11,325 bases of DNA from Tessaracoccus flavescens. Its GTDB lineage: Bacteria; Actinomycetota; Actinomycetes; Propionibacteriales; Propionibacteriaceae. Under the pieces are notes generated by a model that searched no databases, was not told where the DNA came from, and saw only the letters and a list, made by a program, of their open reading frames with translations. The DNA lies in the NCBI GenBank assembly GCA_020741375.1, contig DYZF01000135.1:1-11325 (forward strand), read 5' to 3'. Below, piece by piece: positions 8,333 to 11,325 of the stretch. The position numbers and the translations under genes were made by a program. Numbering within the stretch: position 1 is the first letter of the stretch; each line of letters begins with the position of its first letter.

Positions 8333-10985
8333 ACTGCCAGGAATCACCGACGCCGACGCTGACCTCGAGCGGCACCGCCAACTCGAAGGCGCCGGACATG
8401 GCCTCACGCACCAGGTCCGTGACCCGTTCCTGCTCCCCCGCGGCGATCTCGAGCACCAGTTCGTCGTGGACCTGCAGCAAGATGCGGCTCTTGACGCCGG
8501 CCTCGCGCAGCGATTCCTCGAGCCGGATCATGGCCACCTTGATGACGTCGGCCGCCGACCCTTGGATGGGCGAGTTGAGGGCCGCACGTTCGGCCATCTC
8601 GCGTCGCTGCCGGTTCGACGACGTGAGGTCTGGCAGGTAGCGGCGGCGGCCCAGCATCGTCTCGGTGTACCCGCTGCGACGCGCCTCATCGACGACGTCT
8701 GCCAGGTAGTCGCGCACGCCACCCACCCGTGAGAAGTAATCCTCCATCAGGCCCTTGGCCTCGCCGACGGAGATCTTCAGCTGGTTGGACAGGCCGAACG
8801 CGCTGAGGCCGTAGGCCAGGCCGTAGTTCATCGCCTTGATCTTGGCGCGCATCTCGCCGGTGACCTCGTCGGGCTCCACGCGGAACACCAGCGACGCCAT
8901 CTCGTTGTGGAAGTCGCGGCCCGACGCGAACGCGTCGATGAGGCCCTCGTCGCCCGAGGCGTCGGCCATGATCCGCATCTCGATCTGCGAGTAGTCGGCC
9001 GACATGAGCGATTCGAAACCCTCGCCCGGCACGAACGCGGCTCGGATCTGCCGGCCCACCGACGTCCGGATGGGGATGTTCTGCAGGTTCGGCTCCGTCG
9101 ACGACAGGCGCCCGGTGGCCGCGATCGTCTGCACGTAGGTGGTATGGATGCGCCCATCGGGGGCGACGGTGGCCAGGAGCCCGTCGACGGTCTGCCGCAG
9201 CCGGATGGCGTCGCGGTGCGCCAACAGGTGGCCCAAGAAGGGGTGTTGCGTCTTCTCGAAGAGCGATTCCAGGGCCTCGGCGTCGGTGGTGTAGCCGGAC
9301 TTGGTCTTGCGGGTCTTCGGCATGTCCAGCTCGTCGAACAGCACGCCCTGCAGCTGCTTGGGTGAGCCGAGGTTCACCGGATGGCCCAGCACGTCGTAGG
9401 CGGCCTCCTGGGCGTTGAACACGGCCTTGTCGAACTCGTCGCGCAACCGTTCCAGGACGGCCAGATCCACGGCGATGCCCGTGGCCTCCATCCGGGCGAG
9501 CGTGCGCTGCAGCGGCAGCTCGACGTCGGTCATGAGCGAATCGGCCCCACGGGCCTCCAACTGCGTGTCCAGCTCAGTGGCGAGGTCGAACACCGCGCGG
9601 GCGTGCAGCAGCGCCGTCTCCACGTCGGAGTTGTCCTCCTCGAAATCGAACGCCGCCTGCGATTGATCCGGTTCAGCCGCCGTCGCCGAGAGCTCCCGGC
9701 CGAGGTAGCGGACCACGAGATCCGCCAAGCTGTAGGTGCGCTGGTCCGGGCGCAGCAGGTACGCCGCCAGCAGCGTGTCTTGGGCGACGCCGTCGAGGGT
9801 CCAGCCCCGCGCCCAGCAGGCGAGCGTGGGGCCCTTCGACTCATGGATCCATTTGGCGACGCCGGGGTCCGCCAGCCACGCGGCTAGGGCAGCGTCGTCC
9901 TCCGGTGAGAGGGTGGCGGTGTCGACGTACGCGCCGGAGCCGTCGTCGGCCGCGAAGGCGAGCGCATCGATGTCGCCTGTGCCGCCGCCCCATGTGCCGA
10001 CGAAGTGAACGGCCGCGCCGGCGGCTGCGTGGCTGCTGAGCCATGCCGACACCTCACCGGGGGCCAAGCGCTCGCCGTCGACGCTGAAGCTCTCCACCTC
10101 GACCGCCTCTGCCGGGGCGAGCTCCAGCAGGCGTTCGCGCAGGACGCGGAACTCCAGGGAGTCGAACAGTTGATGAACCCGCTCGCGATCCCACTCCTTG
10201 CGCACGGTCTCCGGCAGCGACAGATCGAGCGACAAATCGCGGACGAGGGCGTTGAGCTTGCGGTTGCGGACGACATCGTCCAGGTGCGCGCGGAAGGATT
10301 CGCCCGCCTTGCCGGGAACCTGTTCGGCCCGCGCCACCAGATTGTCGAGGCCGTCGAACTGCTCCAGCCACTTGGCGGCCGTCTTAGGGCCGACGCCGGG
10401 GACGCCGGGCAGGTTGTCGCTGGTTTCGCCCACCAGCGCAGCGAGCTCCGGGTAACGGGCGGGCGCCACGAGGTACTTCTCCTCGACGGCGGCCGGGGTC
10501 ATCCGCGCCAAGTCAGAGACGCCCTTGCGCGGGTAGAGGACGGTGACGGACTCGTTGACGAGCTGCATGGCGTCGCGATCGCCCGTGACGATGTAGACGT
10601 CCATGCCCTGGATGGCGGCCTCGGTGGAGATGGTGGCGATGATGTCATCCGCCTCGTACCCCTCCTTCTCCAAGTAGGGCACCGCCATCGCGTTCAGCAC
10701 TTCCTTGATGAGCGTTACTTGGCCCTTGAACTCCTCCGGAGAGGCGGACCGAGTGGCCTTGTACTCCGGGTACTCGGTGGTGCGGAACGACTGCCGCGAC
10801 ACGTCGAAGGCGACGGCGAGGTGGGTGGGCTGCTCATCGCGCAGGACGTTGATCAGCATGGACGTGAAGCCGAACACAGCGTTGGTGTGCTGCCCCGTCT
10901 TGGTGGCGAAGTTCTCCTTGGGCAAGGCGAAGAACGCACGGTAGGCCACCGAATGGCCGTCGATCAGCAGCAGCTTGTCACTCAC
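8319..10985 (-). CDS. polA: DNA polymerase I
   Basis: PolA fills repair gaps and removes RNA primers. The 888-residue product has a 5'-3' exonuclease domain (1 to about 290) with LLIDGHSVAYRAFFAL, EADDII (111-116), GDRDAMQL (135-142) and a helix-hairpin-helix DNLPGVPGVGPKTAAKW (190-206). A middle exonuclease-like domain (about 300-490) lacks the DxE of motif Exo I, so proofreading is probably absent. The polymerase domain has motif A DYSQIEMR (Asp664), the O helix RAKIKAMNYG with Arg713, Lys717 and Tyr721, and motif C VHDELVLE (Asp841). In E. coli the Tyr721 position is Phe. GTG 10985 is chosen because it gives VSDKLLLIDGHS; a longer frame to a TTG at 11027 would cross the -10 box. It is divergent from the thioesterase gene (53 bases) and convergent with the sortase. 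Confidence 0.97.
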   Translation of the reverse strand: MSDKLLLIDGHSVAYRAFFALPKENFATKTGQHTNAVFGFTSMLINVLRDEQPTHLAVAFDVSRQSFRTTEYPEYKATRSASPEEFKGQVTLIKEVLNAMAVPYLEKEGYEADDIIATISTEAAIQGMDVYIVTGDRDAMQLVNESVTVLYPRKGVSDLARMTPAAVEEKYLVAPARYPELAALVGETSDNLPGVPGVGPKTAAKWLEQFDGLDNLVARAEQVPGKAGESFRAHLDDVVRNRKLNALVRDLSLDLSLPETVRKEWDRERVHQLFDSLEFRVLRERLLELAPAEAVEVESFSVDGERLAPGEVSAWLSSHAAAGAAVHFVGTWGGGTGDIDALAFAADDGSGAYVDTATLSPEDDAALAAWLADPGVAKWIHESKGPTLACWARGWTLDGVAQDTLLAAYLLRPDQRTYSLADLVVRYLGRELSATAAEPDQSQAAFDFEEDNSDVETALLHARAVFDLATELDTQLEARGADSLMTDVELPLQRTLARMEATGIAVDLAVLERLRDEFDKAVFNAQEAAYDVLGHPVNLGSPKQLQGVLFDELDMPKTRKTKSGYTTDAEALESLFEKTQHPFLGHLLAHRDAIRLRQTVDGLLATVAPDGRIHTTYVQTIAATGRLSSTEPNLQNIPIRTSVGRQIRAAFVPGEGFESLMSADYSQIEMRIMADASGDEGLIDAFASGRDFHNEMASLVFRVEPDEVTGEMRAKIKAMNYGLAYGLSAFGLSNQLKISVGEAKGLMEDYFSRVGGVRDYLADVVDEARRSGYTETMLGRRRYLPDLTSSNRQRREMAERAALNSPIQGSAADVIKVAMIRLEESLREAGVKSRILLQVHDELVLEIAAGEQERVTDLVREAMSGAFELAVPLEVSVGVGDSWQSAAH

Positions 10986-10992
10986 CCAGCCG

Positions 10993-10998
10993 AGACTA
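10993..10998 (-). promoter_or_regulatory. -10 box for a leaderless polA transcript
   Basis: On the minus strand TAGTCT (10998-10993) is followed by seven bases and the GTG start at 10985, the same geometry as the sortase promoter. No Shine-Dalgarno precedes the GTG. I find no good -35 at 16-18 bases; a TTGCCA is present but 23 bases away. Confidence 0.5.
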
Positions 10999-11038
10999 CC
11001 GAACGTCACTGACGAAGATTGTGGCAAAGTCAGCGACC

Positions 11039-11325
11039 ATGAACAGCATCCCCGAGTGGGCCGACACCATCGTGTCCCCGTTGGACGAGAAACTCGGCCT
11101 GACGATCACCGAACTGACCGCTGAGCGGGTGGTCGGCTCGATCCCTGTCGACGGGAACCAGCAGCCGTTCGGGCTGCTGCATGGGGGCGCATCGGGCGTG
11201 GTCGTCGAGACGCTGGCATCGATGGGAGCGCTCGCCCACGGCTACCCGGATCGGGTGGGCGTCGGCGTGGATCTCAACGTGACGCACGTGCGAGCTGTGA
11301 GGGCCGGCAGGGTGACGGGCACGGC
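11039..11325 (+). CDS. Hotdog-fold acyl-CoA thioesterase, 5' part (runs off window end)
   Basis: The first 95 codons (287 bases) of an open frame that continues past the window. The product belongs to the PaaI/YdiI-type hotdog thioesterases: the signature LLHGGASGVVVETLASMGA (residues 46-64) has the His48-Gly-Gly of the helix start and Glu57 as the likely catalytic base, followed by VGVGVDLNVTHVRAVRAG, the expected beta strands. It hydrolyses an acyl-CoA thioester; substrates in this family range from DHNA-CoA (menaquinone synthesis) to phenylacetyl-CoA intermediates, and nothing here decides between them. ATG 11039 fits the family start and length; upstream there is only AAAG (11026-11029, 9-base spacing), so the ribosome site is weak. 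The gene diverges from polA. Confidence 0.88.
   Translation, partial: MNSIPEWADTIVSPLDEKLGLTITELTAERVVGSIPVDGNQQPFGLLHGGASGVVVETLASMGALAHGYPDRVGVGVDLNVTHVRAVRAGRVTGT

Noticed and set aside
10005..11012. 335-codon open frame on the + strand across the 5' half of polA
   Set aside because: Antisense shadow of the PolA 5'-nuclease domain, with no recognisable domain.
10986..11027. Longer PolA start at TTG 11027
   Set aside because: The added 14 residues are not part of the family N-terminus and would lie upstream of the likely transcript start.

Overview
The window is ordinary actinobacterial chromosome. It has high G+C, frequent GTG starts, TANNNT-type -10 boxes with little -35 conservation, and 'leaderless' start configurations. 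The RpsA is the 478-residue, four-S1-domain actinobacterial type with an acidic tail. PolA has a degenerate 3'-5' exonuclease region and a tyrosine in the O helix. The core neighbours (polA, rpsA, coaE, uvrB) are the set found together in Mycobacterium tuberculosis (Rv1629, Rv1630, Rv1631, Rv1633). I infer a member of the Propionibacteriales or a relative from general sequence feel only; the genus cannot be fixed from the sequence alone.

Layout, left to right. 1-444: the 3' end of uvrB (+). 445-721: promoter and tandem glycine riboswitch. 722-5045: gcvT-gcvH-gcvP operon (+), the T, H and P proteins of the glycine cleavage system. 5047-5652: coaE (-), tail to tail with gcvP with one base between them. 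5719-5874: a 51-residue membrane protein (+) of the lmo0937 type, diverging from coaE. 5888-5927: a strong 18-bp hairpin, probably a two-way terminator. 5934-7370: rpsA (-) with a well-formed promoter. 7570-8304: a membrane-anchored class F-like sortase (+), apparently leaderless. 8319-10985: polA (-), also apparently leaderless. 11039-end: 5' part of a hotdog-fold acyl-CoA thioesterase (+), diverging from polA.

How the parts work together. The gcv genes form one transcription unit behind a glycine sensor, so glycine breakdown to CO2, NH3 and 5,10-methylene-THF is expected to follow glycine supply; the L protein (lipoamide dehydrogenase) is not here. UvrB (excision repair) and PolA (repair and Okazaki maturation) are housekeeping DNA genes, RpsA is translation, and CoaE is the last step of CoA synthesis. 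The sortase is the one cell-surface gene, and it sits reversed between polA and rpsA.

I see no CRISPR array, transposon, phage gene, tRNA, rRNA or toxin/defence cassette, and I do not claim a new system. The most interesting signals are regulatory. The riboswitch leader repeats the 3' strand of the aptamer I P1 helix just before the Shine-Dalgarno of gcvT, and a 10-bp perfect inverted repeat lies inside the 3' end of coaE, where the gcv transcript should stop.
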